DNA of 64,000 nucleotides from Gautieria morchelliformis (Eukaryota > Basidiomycota > Agaricomycetes > Gomphales > Gomphaceae): NCBI GenBank assembly GCA_015179125.1, contig WHVA01000433.1:1-64000 (forward strand), given 5' to 3'. The translations under genes and the position numbers were made by a program. The notes beneath the pieces were generated by a model. The model had not been told where the DNA came from and ran no database searches. It was given only the letters and a program-made list of their open reading frames with translations. Numbering within the stretch: the first letter of the stretch is position 1; each line of letters starts with the position of its first letter. Of the stretch, positions 10,221-20,386 are shown one piece after another.

Positions 10221-10696
10221 TGTCAGGGGACACCCTGTTTTCCATTCCCAGTTCTGACTCCATTTGCGACTCCGCTTCCGGTTCCAATTCCATCTCCGCC
10301 TCCGCTTTCGGAAATGATTCTGCTTCTGGGAGAACTTCCACCAGTTCTGTTCGCTTTGCCAGTTCCGCTCCAATTTCCGACTTCTGCTCTCGGAACAGTG
10401 TCGGAAATCAAGCGACTCGCGTAATAGGTGGCATCATGGGTCGATCAAGGGTCAGGGAGGTCAGGGGGATGCAGGGTTGATGGCGGGTGCCAAGTGTTGT
10501 CCCTGGCTGCGCAGTGTAGTATAATACGGGCTCGCTGACATCGGGGGTCCTTAGACTTTTCTCTTTGGATTTCCCCTTGTCAGGTGAGAATCCCCTCTCT
10601 TTTATACTCTGTTCTTTTATACATACTTTGGATTTCCCCTTGTCAGTCAGTTGTGTGGTAGTGTGATCTCCACAACCAGCCAGGGTTGCCCTTACA
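10221..10696 (+). repeat. LTR 3, 3' LTR of copy 2
   Basis: This 476-bp LTR runs from TGTCAGGGGACACC to GGTTGCCCTTACA. It differs from the 5' LTR by scattered substitutions and the missing 5' repeat. It is followed by GTGGA and then integrase sequence of a third copy. GTGGA would be the right-hand 5-bp target duplication; the matching left side is not visible because copy X is 5'-truncated. Confidence 0.9.
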
Positions 10697-11498
10697 GTGG
10701 AGGGTTGGACGAAACGTGTACCGCCTCCGACTTCTGATGTCCATGTCCCACCTCCACCCCATCTTCAACGTAGTGAAGTTACTCCCTGCACTTGAGAACC
10801 CAATTCCAGGGTGGAAGGCTCATCCGCCACCTCCACCGGAAATCGTAGATGGGGAAGAGCATTATGTGGTGGAAAGGATCCTGGACAGCCAGTTCGTGCA
10901 AGGACAACTCCAATTCCTCGTGAAATGGGAAGGATATGGGTAGGACACTGGAGGCATATAAAAAAATTCTGGTCTGAAAAACTGTTCAAAAACTATAAAG
11001 ATATTCCAATTTTTTTGAGTGTTTTTAATGTAAAAAAACTTTAACATGATTTTGGGTTTTTGTTAGAATTTGTTGAGCAAGAAAATTGTAAAAAAGTTTA
11101 AAGTTTTTTGCAGGGTTTTTTTATGTCTTTTTATAAGTTTCTTTGTGAAACACAAAGAAACCCATAAAAAACCCTGAAAAAAACTTTGAATTTTTTTACA
11201 GTTTTCTTGCTCAACAAATTTTAATAAAAACACAAAATTTTATTATAATTTTTTTTACATAAAAAACACTAAAAGTATTTGGAATATCTTTACGGTCTTT
11301 TGAACAGTTTTTCAGACAAGAAAACTTTTATATGCCTGTAGTGCAAGGAGAATTCATGGGTCCCGCAGCAAGATGTCTCACTCCAGACAAACTCCGCGAG
11401 TTCTATAGGACCTGGTGCCCTTCGCTGAATGTGTTCGCTGGCCTTTCAATCCCTCATGTCCCATGCTTCAAGGACACAGCACGCTAGAGGGGGGGTGA
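10697..11498 (+). pseudogene. Integrase C-terminus of a third copy (copy Y), split by a palindrome
   Basis: Positions 10697-10943 match the integrase end from WRVGR through the chromodomain start (KWEGYG). After an AT-rich insertion, the match resumes at about 11344 (ENSWVP-like, then the C-terminal tail) and continues to the LTR at 11499. Several substitutions separate it from copies X and 2, which makes it older than either. The left part of copy Y is absent from the window. Confidence 0.8.
10946..11343. mobile_element. 398-bp AT-rich foldback element (long near-perfect palindrome)
   Basis: The two halves are near-perfect reverse complements. The left end reads CACTGGAGGCATATAAAA and the right end reads CACTACAGGCATATAAAA on the other strand. 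Arms of about 195 bp meet at TTTCTTTGTG-AAA-CACAAAGAAA near 11149. The sequence is mainly A and T and has no coding frame. It interrupts the chromodomain of copy Y. A clear target duplication could not be fixed because the flanks have drifted. It resembles a MITE or foldback element whose transcript would be one long hairpin. Confidence 0.75.
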
Positions 11499-11727
11499 TG
11501 TCAGGGGACACCCTGTTTTCCAGTTCCGACACCAATTTCCAACTCCACTTCCAACTCCGCTTCCAGTTCCGATTCCATCTCTGACTCCGCTTTCAGAAAT
11601 TATTCCGCTTCTGGGAGAACTTCCACCAGTTCTGTTCGCTTTGCCAATTCCACTCCACTTTCCGACTTCCACTCTCGGAACAGTGTCGGAAGTCAAGCGA
11701 CTCGCGTAGTATGTGGTATGTGGCATC

Positions 11728-14700
11728 TAGTGTTGTTTACAGTTCGGTTTGGATCGGTTCATTCAGATTCAGTTCCAGTTCTGCTCACCCTCCGAACCGG
11801 TTTGGTGGACTGAGCAGGAGCTGCCATATTTGCAGAGACATAGATCGGTTCAAACCGACTCTGAGCCAGTTCATAACCGGCTCATATTGTGTTCATAGTA
11901 GCTATAGTAGCAAAAGAATGAAAGCTCATACAGTACATACTCTTACTTGTAATGGGTGCAATGGGCGTTGGGTGGCGCTAGCCTCGGCGGGCTGGAGAGG
12001 CCACCGAGGGCCTGTACAGTTGCTCGCTGTGATATTCTAAAGAGAAACCTATTTGCTCTATGAATCTATCTCCAAGCCCGATGGCTACCATATCTGTTCA
12101 TTCTTCGCAGTCTGAAGACACACTGGGTGCAAAGAATGAACAGAGATTGAAGCACCTCCGAGGCCCTATTGTCATATCTGATGAAGAAAATGACACTGGT
12201 ACTTACAAAGTCTTTCATCACTACTTTCTTTGCAGCTGACCTTTGTCCTAGATGTGGAGCTTCTGTCAGCAGAGAGCCAGAAGCGTCGGAAGATCGTTGC
12301 AAATGGGAAGTCGACAGCGGAGTGTCAGGTCGTTCCAGGTAAACCCACAGAAATGGGGAATCAACAGAGCGATAAGGGGGGTGGCAGTGATGAGGGAGAG
12401 AGTGATGATCCTGAGGTTATTCTTGTTGAGAGGAAAAGAAGAAAAGGACGAGACACTGCACCAATTAAGTTGTTCTACACCAAGCTTGTTCGAGGCAATC
12501 AGGGTGATATCAGGTATTGCAAGGTCTGCGAGTGCGTCATCTCATGTTATCACATGATATTTGAAGGGAACTCACCATGCAATCAGAAAGATTAAAGAAG
12601 GCAAGGCAGATTACCGGGTCAGCGAGTATGTTGGAGATTCTGCTCGGCCCAGGCAAAGTGACTCTGCAGAAAATTCAAGGGTCGCTTGATGCACATATCA
12701 AGAAGATCGTACCTAAGGTCACGTTCTCTTCTGAACGACTTGGAGTGGCCATAATTAAGCTGGTGGCGGCCTGTGGCCTGGTAAGTCAACATTATTAGCA
12801 GAATAAGCAGATGCATATGAATTTGAACCATCAGCCGATCTCAATCGTCGAGCACGAGGAATTTCGTGCAATGCTTACTCTTGAAGCCCGAACTGCGAGC
12901 TAAAGACATCCCAGGGTGCAATGCCCTCACTGAAGCCCTGATGTCGCAGTACAATATAGAAAAGAATGCGATGAGAGCGCACCTGCAGGTAGGTAGTCAT
13001 GATACGTCATCTGTGCGCAATGTGACTGAAACAAGGGTCCATTCTAGGCAGCGCCTCATCGAGTTAGCTGCACCATCGACTGCTGGCCCTCAGGGCCAAT
13101 GGATTCCTATATAGGTATAACAGGTCATTACATCTCTGTCAAGGAAGGGACCTGGACACTAGAAGAGGACCTACTGGGCTTCAAATGCCTGCATGGGCCT
13201 CACTCCGGGGCCAATTTGGCTGAGTATGTTACTGAGGCGCTCGAGGACATGGGCATTCTTCGAAAGGTATGTCTGTCATATCATTATGGCACAAGTACTC
13301 GACTAACATTGATGTGGGATATGGTAGCTGGGTTGGATCACAACTGACAATGCTACAAACAATGACACCATGATGCGTGCCATTGAATCGAAGCTTCGAG
13401 GCCAGGGCATCCCTGATACAGAGTGGAATGAGCCCACGAACCACATATGGTATGTGATACTCCGTATGCGCTGCTCAGCCCATTGAAGGCTAATCTTTCA
13501 CGCACTGTCAGCTGTATGCCCCACATATATAACCTCGGGGTTGCTGACACGCTCAAGGCACTCACCGCAGCTCCCTTCCACGATGCACAAGCAACCGCTG
13601 AGATGGAACTCATGGCTGAGGACCTCAAGGATCCTGTTGTGGCCTTGTGTGGCCTGATAGCAGCTGTGAGTCCCCTTTTTTTTAAATTGCTGTGTGTGCT
13701 GAATGAAAGACCGGGCAGCTACGCACCTCATCCCAGCAAAGACAGGCCTTTCGCAACTTCCAGGCTACTGAGTATGGATTTCTGAAAAACTCAAACGGTG
13801 AGGTTGTTGGGGCCTTGGAGCTGCTCCTGGATGTGGTAACCAGATGGTCATCTACCTACTTCATGCTTGCTCGGGCATTCAAGTTACGCAAGGTGTGTCG
13901 TTATGCCTCCCCCTGGTGTCCTCTCACATTGGCCCACAGGCATTGAATGCCATGTGTGCACATTCCGACTATGAAGATGCACTTCGGAAGTTCAAGATCG
14001 CACGTGATGGGTGGAAACGCATTGAAACCATATTGGAAATACTATCGGTGAGTAACCTCCATCCCTCTGAAGTCAGGGATATACACAGTGCTGATCGCGC
14101 CGATCTCTCACAGAAATCCCACACAGGGCAACAACTACTCTCTGCTGATAGCTACCCGACCCTTTACAAGGCTATGCCTGCGCTTGAGTACTTACAAACC
14201 AAATGGGAGAAACTACAGGACAAGCATGATGATCAACCAGGCATTCGCGATGTCCTCCAGGCCGGGCTTGACAAACTTGCCATCTACTATCTCAAAATGG
14301 ATGCTTCGGATGCCTACGGCAATGCCATGAGTGAGTCTGTCTCCTGGTAATCATCACATGTTTGTTTCTAATAATTTCTAGTCCTCACACCGTATATAAA
14401 AACACGTTATCTGGAGAAATGGTGGCAAGACCCAGCACCATCTCACCCGATGCTCACGCTTGCCCAGGAGGCTAAGCAGAAGTTCTTGTTCAAGGTATGG
14501 TCACTCTCGATAAATAGCAATTACATTGACATGGGTTTGACTAGTTTAATGACTTGTATGCATCTGATCTGCCCCTGCGTCCGAGAGCTCCCCAGACCGA
14601 GAACTCTATTTGGGGGGACATGTGGGACGACGATGCTGTGACCCAGAGCCCTCAGACTGAAGCTGAATGGTACCTGGAGGACGCCCCCACCATGCATCCG

Positions 14701-15290
14701 GACCGAGGTGGTCCAGATGCATTGGTTTACTGGCAAGTAAGTCTCACCATTGGCAACACTGTACATTATAGGACACCTTACATTTGATTCATCTATAGTC
14801 TGTCCAGTACCTCTAATCCCAGCTGAGTAGGATGGCACTTGACTACTTGGCAATCCAGGGGTCTGCGACTCCTGTTGAGCGTGTGTGGAGTGCAGCAGCT
14901 GACACTGATTCTAAAAAAAGGAATCAGCTCACTCCCAATTGACTCGCAGCCCTGCAGCTCCTGAAGTCTGTTTATCGCAAGCGTCGAGTCAAATGCATGA
15001 GTGCTCCTGAGCTGAAGGAGTGGCAGGAATCACGAATGGCTGCTATCAATATGGAAGAGTGGGGGGAGGACACTAAAAGCACTGAAGTGGACATCTCCCT
15101 TGATATTATATGAAACTTGTACACTAGTATGATTCTGAAACTTGAACTGATAAAGAACCGGTTCCAAGCCAGTTCCAAACCGGTCCATGAGCTGAACTGG
15201 TTAGTGAACTGAGCTGGAGCTGATTACATGGGCAAAAAGTCGAACCATTTCATGACTGAATCGAAATGAACTGAACTGTAAACAACACTA
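11728..15290 (+). mobile_element. hAT-superfamily DNA transposon
   Basis: The 3563-bp element has perfect 18-bp terminal inverted repeats TAGTGTTGTTTACAGTTC (11728-11745 and reverse complement 15273-15290). It is flanked by 8-bp target duplications GTGGCATC (11720-11727) and GTGGAATC (15291-15298), with one mismatch. TIRs of this type with an 8-bp duplication are diagnostic of hAT (established knowledge). Both ends carry many AACCGGTT-like and GAACTGG-like motifs (about 11746-11890 and 15150-15272), likely transposase binding sites. It lies inside an LTR and encodes a transposase on the plus strand. Confidence 0.92.
12081..15113 (+). pseudogene. hAT transposase, spliced, with an in-frame stop
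   Basis: Exon pieces read as an agaricomycete-type hAT transposase. There is a Cys-pair region near 12510-12530 (YCKVCE, BED-finger-like). The RNase H-like core around 13098-13440 includes MDSYIGITGHYIS and TDNATNNDTMM, whose Asp is a candidate catalytic residue. Conserved blocks follow around 13800-14330, with YLEKWW near 14410. The C-terminal dimerisation domain at 14832-15113 contains LDYLAIQGSATPVERVWSAA. Introns of about 37-70 nt separate these blocks, and exon ends are approximate. A TGA at 14940-14942 breaks the dimerisation domain after RNQLTPN, after which the same frame stays open to 15113. The start at 12081 is the first ATG leading into the coding blocks. Confidence 0.7.
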
Positions 15291-15544
15291 GTGGAATCAA
15301 GGGTCAGGGAGGTCAGGGGGATACAGGGTTGATGGCAAGTGCCAAGTTTTGTCCCTGGCTGTGGAGCGTAGTATAATACAGGCTCGCTGACATTGGGGGT
15401 CCTTAGACTTTTCTCTTTGTATTTCCCCTTGTCAGGAGAGAATCCCTTCTCTTGTATACTCTGTTCACTTATACATACTTCGGATTTCCCCTTGTCAGTT
15501 GTGTGGTAGTGTGATCTCCACAACCCGCTAGGGTTGCCCTTACA

Positions 15545-16170
15545 ACAGGGCACTCAGGCACAGATCCAAAGCTGAAGAAACAACACTGAAGGAGGGGGGT
15601 CAGGTGTGGTATACTTGGAGGGTGTTCCAAAATCCAACTCAGAATCGCTGATGCCAAAGTTGCCTATGGTGTTACTACATGTTCACCATAAGTAGAGACA
15701 TCATATGATGCCTGTGCCCCATACTTGGAGATGTTGTACAGTGCATGTGCACCATACTTGGAGGGGTGTGCACCTGAACCATATGCACAGAGGGCGTCCG
15801 GTGCATGTGCACCGTAGTTGAGAATGGGAGGGGAGGCGGGGTTGGACGGTGCCACTGCACCATACATGCCGATGGCGTCAGCTGTGCACTGTACGGACAG
15901 GTGGGAGAAGGGCGGGCGCCATTAATGGAAGCTAGAGGAATGGTGGATGAGCACCATAAGCTAAGCCAAGCAATGGGCGGATAGCGTATTTACAACATGT
16001 AGTGGACGTATATAAGTACAGCGGGCTGCATACATTTAATACGGCGAGCGTCTGACGGCTAGTTAAAGAAATTACATTTCTGGCATTCTTCTAGATCAAC
16101 ATGCACATGTAACGCAAATACACGTCACCAAAATAATGAAACCACATCAATCTTGATCCTACCAAGACCC
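15545..16170. other. Host DNA right of the transposon block
   Basis: Host sequence resumes after the LTR. Positions 15664-15867 hold a minus-strand repetitive reading frame, listed separately. Positions 15900-16170 show no supported gene; they would be the 3' flank of the methyltransferase that ends at 16171. Confidence 0.5.
15664..15867 (-). CDS. Possible gene fragment with YGAHA repeats
   Basis: The frame encodes 67 residues built around a repeated YGA/KYGAHA motif (YGAHAPDAL, KYGAHALYN, KYGAQASYD). Such runs occur in low-complexity fungal secreted or cell-wall proteins, but no family is recognised. The codon before the ATG and the region downstream do not reveal flanking exons, and the copy Y LTR begins about 120 bp downstream. 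It may be the remnant of a host gene interrupted by the retroelement. It could equally be a non-coding repeat that happens to stay open. Confidence 0.3.
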   Translation of the reverse strand: MYGAVAPSNPASPPILNYGAHAPDALCAYGSGAHPSKYGAHALYNISKYGAQASYDVSTYGEHVVTP

Positions 16171-17310
16171 TTAAACCCTTGTCACGCTCCATTCAAGTAT
16201 GAAAGATTTGCCATACTTCAGATGGGAGTCTGTGTCACCGATAAACTTCCTTTCGACCTCCGTTGCCTCTGCTCGAGTGATCACGTCCTCAGGCTTAAAT
16301 ACCCCACCACTGCCTACCCACAAGTTATTCCAGCTTGTTGGGGAATGGGCAAATATCCGCGTTCCGTTCACTGCCACGCGTAACCCACCATCAGCTTTGT
16401 ACTCTGTGTCCGGCTGCCCTTGATGGGAGCCAAGGATTATCGATCCGGGCAAAGGGGATAGGAGTGTCGCGAGAAGGTGTGCTAATTCACTTTGTTTGGT
16501 CTCGGAGAAGAGATGGAAAAATGCACCCGTGTGAATGACGGAAAGGTGGTGTTGAATCTGTGTGAGCGACGTGAGCTTAGCAAGAGGATGCGGAGGACCT
16601 GGGGGCGACGAGGAGGATGGCGCCGGATACGCATCAGGGGAAAGGAAAGATGGGTCGAAAATGTCGCCAGGCAGGAAACACATAGGAAAAGTCTCTGGGG
16701 ACGTCTTAAAAAGCCTATGGCCGAGGGCCCAAAATTCTAGCGATGCATGAGTACCGCACGAGAGACAGTCTATAGGAGAGCAATAGTACCAGGATGGAGA
16801 TCAGACGCAATAACGTTTTCACGGGGAAATCCGTCAGATACAACTTTGCGTGCATCATTTCCAACTGCGCGACAAATTTAATGACCTTTCTTGGGAAATC
16901 AACCATGAAACGTACAGCAACAACCTAGGTCGAGTAGGAGTGCGCCCTGCCGTTCCCGACCTAGCCTGAGGACGGCATCGTAAGCTGTATATCTCGATAT
17001 CTTGAAACTGATGGGAGGGGCAACGGCGGGAATGAATAAGGCAACTCTAAGCTGAGTTATGAACTCACGCACTGAGTGAATGTTAAACGCCAGATACAGG
17101 GGTATGGATACACCTGGGATAGGATTATTGCAAATCAGCTGAAATTAAGTATGGCTGACATACAGCATAGGCTTCTGCCTGGACCTCCAGGATGTGATTT
17201 CGAAGCTCATGTTCATCCTGGATGCCAGTTTGACTCTTGAAAAACGCGAGCTGGTCCTCGTCCAAGTGGTAGGTTGGTGGGTCGAGGGGGACGGCGGGAT
17301 ATGTTTCCAT
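16171..17310 (-). CDS. SAM-dependent methyltransferase (spliced, 306 aa)
   Basis: Five exons join cleanly: 17310-17164, 17113-17073, 17007-16916, 16864-16790 and 16736-16171. All four introns are 50-65 nt with GT/AG ends, giving 306 residues. The N-terminus has YHLDEDQLAFFKSQTGI, and the junctions rebuild EAYAVYPYPCIW. The SAM-binding motif I reads LLLDLGCCFGNDARK, followed by VIASDLHPEFWALGHRLF. The C-terminal part contains HLFSETKQ and LGSHQG. This matches a fungal class I methyltransferase family that often works on small metabolites; the substrate is unknown. No biosynthetic partners lie beside it, so a pathway cannot be assigned. The frame appears intact. Confidence 0.82.
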
Positions 17311-18706
17311 GCCTTACGAAAAGGAGGATTTACCCATGGACTACCATATATATATATATATATATAAGCTGTTCAGCTGCGTCGGCGTGTTTCAGTATTA
17401 TTGGACGATGTCAATCACTGCTACCCGCAATGATTGGAAATAGACGACAGACAGTGGGTGACTTTCCGCGGGCAGCTTCGCGTGAGAAAAACCTGTTGGG
17501 GTTAGCGGTGATAAGCTAGAACGCAGGGTCGATGCGGGGAGGTCAGGCAGAGGGTGTTTCCATGTTAGTAGCCTCGGGCACATGCCCGAGGTCGTATATA
17601 ATGCGAACTCTTAGTTAGCGGCACCTCAGTGAACTGTCCTGTTCACTGAGGTGCGTAGAGTCATACACGCATCACGGGTGTTAGCGCCGTCCGGTGGTAA
17701 ACGCTGGCGATCACCGGTGCACACCGGATGCTGACTGATGCAGACCACGGCTGATCAGCGACCTGTACCTCACGGGCTCGAACACCGACGCAGGGCAGAC
17801 CCGCAACATGTGGCCAGTGGTGAGTACTACTCACCGCTGTCCATGATATTTTAACGACATTTCAGTGTGATTTTCACTGGCAATTTACAAGCAATGCCTT
17901 ATGAAATTTCAGTGAACAATGCACAGGAACTCAAGGGTATAGCCATGTAAAATTTTGAACGGAAAAGAAGAAATTTTCAATGAAAAGCCCATATAAACCT
18001 CACTGAAAGTCTCTGTAGGTTTATATAATCTTTACAAATTCTTAATGTCGCTCCCGCTCTGTGCGGTCGACCGGGAAAGTTATAGTCGAGGCATGTTGGC
18101 TGTCATGAGTCAGTACCTGATATTGCATGGAATATAGGCGATACTTCATAGAGAAAGGATGTGATAAGGTCACTGAAAATCCCAAAGTAAGGAAATGAAA
18201 ATCAACCGATAACTCACAATACTAAACGGCTCTGTCCTACACCTAGCCTCGAGTCCGTTTGACACCACCTCCCGAGCGACATCTCCGTCAAGTGGCTCAC
18301 TCTTGATGTTTGCGCAAGTCCGGGTGGTGACGTTATTCCTCCCAGAACTGAGTGTTATCGGCGTACTCTCGGCCTTGGGTCAGCCGGCCGCTGTAGATCA
18401 GTCAGGGTGTTGATGTCCAAATTGGGCGGAATCTGTTGCCACCCTGTCAGCTGTGGACTTTTGATTACGACTGAAAGGACAACTTCGTATGAATTTGATA
18501 TAACCGTAGTAAGCGTCTGTTGGCCTGGTAGCATTGCTTCGCAGGTCTGCAGCCTTATAATCCGCATTCCTTCGGTTTATCTGTCCTGTTTTCTTCTGGC
18601 TGACAGCCGTCGACGGCCTTGTCTACCTGCACCACTGCGTGGTTGTAATCATTTTCGCTGAGCGTTTTCACTGGGCATATGGCACCAATTTTCGGGTTGT
18701 TGACAG
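17311..18706. other. Intergenic stretch with an (AT)n run and two hairpins
   Basis: An (AT)n microsatellite of about 21 nt lies at 17346-17366, just upstream of the methyltransferase start. Two perfect hairpins stand at 17572-17591 (9-bp arms, 2-nt loop) and 17621-17654 (14-bp arms GCACCTCAGTGAAC, 6-nt loop). The 3' part (about 18350-18706) probably holds unresolved 5' exons of the next membrane-protein gene, but no exon chain could be established. Confidence 0.5.
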
Positions 18707-20104
18707 GGAATAATTCGAATGGCACTGGTGTTGTACCCGCTGTACTCGCAGTGGTAACTGGTGACACTGGTGAGTGGTAAATCGCTATTGAACGCTTTGT
18801 TCATCATTAATACAGGGAGTTCAGCCGACAGCTCTACTACAGCATCTACTTCAGTTGCTCTATCAAGTGCTCCTCCTAATAGTGTAACATCCACCCCAGC
18901 TGCGACTACGTCCAAGTCCAGCCCTGTATCCTCTGAACCTCTTGCTGCAACCTCCGTACCTCCTTCGGCAGGCCCAGTTCCTCTTGCTGCAACCTTGGAT
19001 GCCCCTGCTGCGGCTTCAACTTCCACACCCTCTTCTGTAGTCGTCAGCCAGGATGCTTCACCACAAGCATCGAGCCCTACCCAAGCCAGTGCCATTCCCC
19101 AATCTAGTCCGTGAGTACATAGTAAGATTGTCTCAATCGAAGTATTCCTACAGCAATTCCTCACCCAGTACCGGAAGTGTCAACCATAGTGCTGTGGCCG
19201 CAGCATCTGTACAAATGAATGTCTCTTCGTCTTTGGCTGTCCCTAGTAATGCTGCGTCAGCCGATGCAGCATCCATCTCACCTGGGAGTAGTAGGTCAGA
19301 GCAATTGGACTATTTCCCTTCCCAGTCTGACTGAACAATAATTTCAGTGCCTCTGGACTTATTCCGTAAGTCTGAGATTATCTTGCGGTTGATCTTCTAG
19401 TCGCTTACGGAACCTCCACTCACTATTAGCTCGGCGGTTGGCATGGCTGGACAGGTGGCTCAGGGATCGTATGTTGCATCACCACGCACATTGCTCAAAT
19501 TCACACGAGTCGTTTGAAGGACACCTGTGAACATCTTACAACAGCAGCAGGTTTACGCTACAGTCATCGATGGCATCTCGACTACAGTTTCTGTCACATC
19601 CGCTATCCGCCCAAACCCAACCTCTACACCGGCCGCTTTGCCTGCTGGACCTTCTCCACCGTGAGGGTCCTTGGCTAACTTGTATCACCTCGCTGACAGA
19701 TATAAATCAGTAACAACTCGTCCCAGAGGTCTTCAGTCAACGGCGGAGCGATCGCTGGCGGAGTCATAGGCAGTGTCTTACTGATGTGTCTCCTCGTCGG
19801 GCTCTTGTGTTTCTTCCGCCGTAGAAGCAGACTGCGTCTCGAACAAGATGCGCTCAGCATGTCTGTCGTGTCGCCCCATATGAGTGTGCTATCGCAGACG
19901 CAGTCCGTCTTACCGTGGATGCGGCGCTCGCATACAGAATCTACGTACGGCCGGCCGGCGGGTGCTAGTGATTCATTGAGGGACGAGATGAATGCCGTCG
20001 ATCTGAATGGAAAGACGGACTATGGGCGTAGTAGCGAAAACCCATTTGCAGATTCATACCGATTACAGCCATCCCTGGTTGGAGGCGGGGTTCGCCACGG
20101 TTGA
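18707..20104 (+). CDS. Ser/Thr-rich single-pass membrane protein (5' exons unresolved)
   Basis: Exons 18707-18769, 18816-19110 and 19154 to about 19290 are joined by 43-46-nt introns; smaller pieces follow near 19350-19660. The last exon starts at 19711 and ends with TGA at 20102-20104. The outer part is rich in Ser, Thr, Ala and Pro (SSTTASTSVALSSAP), as expected for O-glycosylated surface proteins. One membrane segment (GGAIAGGVIGSVLLMCLLVG) is followed by FFRRRSRLRLEQD, the usual positive-inside anchor. The cytoplasmic tail is about 80 residues. This architecture occurs in fungal wall-stress sensors and many uncharacterised agaricomycete proteins. The signal peptide and ectodomain start are not located. 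Confidence 0.6.
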
Positions 20105-20386
20105 TGATCTCAATGGCAGCCAGGTACTTATTGCAACGGAATTCAGGACATTTACGTAAACCATTGTATTGTTAGTGGGTGCGGTATATTTTTAAATGCA
20201 AGGGAAGTGTCCAAGAAATCTCTGCGAAACCTAATAATGCGCGTAATTATCCATGTATCAAACAGTCACATGACAGAAACCCAAGATATAATGCTGGTGA
20301 AGGAACAGGAAACCAGTGATGCTTGAAAAAAACTGCATAAAAAAACCCCGAATAGCAACACAAATGGAGGGCGCTCTAATTGCCCC

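Larger units (their letters stand above)
4458..10696 (+). mobile_element. Full-length Ty3/gypsy chromodomain retrotransposon (copy 2)
   Basis: The element is about 6.24 kb and runs LTR 4458-4946, gag, protease-RT-RNase H, integrase with chromodomain, LTR 10221-10696. The protease-RT-RNase H-integrase order marks Ty3/gypsy, and the chromodomain marks the chromovirus branch (established knowledge). Two in-frame TGA codons (5749 in gag, 8790 between RNase H and integrase) make this copy unlikely to be autonomous. Its right LTR is followed directly by integrase 3' sequence of a third copy, so the array was inserted in, or recombined with, an older element. Confidence 0.88.
11499..15544 (+). repeat. 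LTR 4 of copy Y, interrupted by the hAT element
   Basis: The LTR starts at TGTCAGGGGACACC (11499) and runs to 11727. It resumes at about 15291-15299 and ends with GGGTTGCCCTTACA at 15544. The missing middle corresponds exactly to the hAT insertion at 11728-15290. Many substitutions relative to LTR 2 and LTR 3 agree with copy Y being the oldest of the three. Confidence 0.85.

Noticed and set aside
17572-17654. Hairpins as a bacterial-type terminator or tRNA
   Set aside because: The genome is fungal, there is no T-run, and no cloverleaf or GTTCRANNC box could be drawn.
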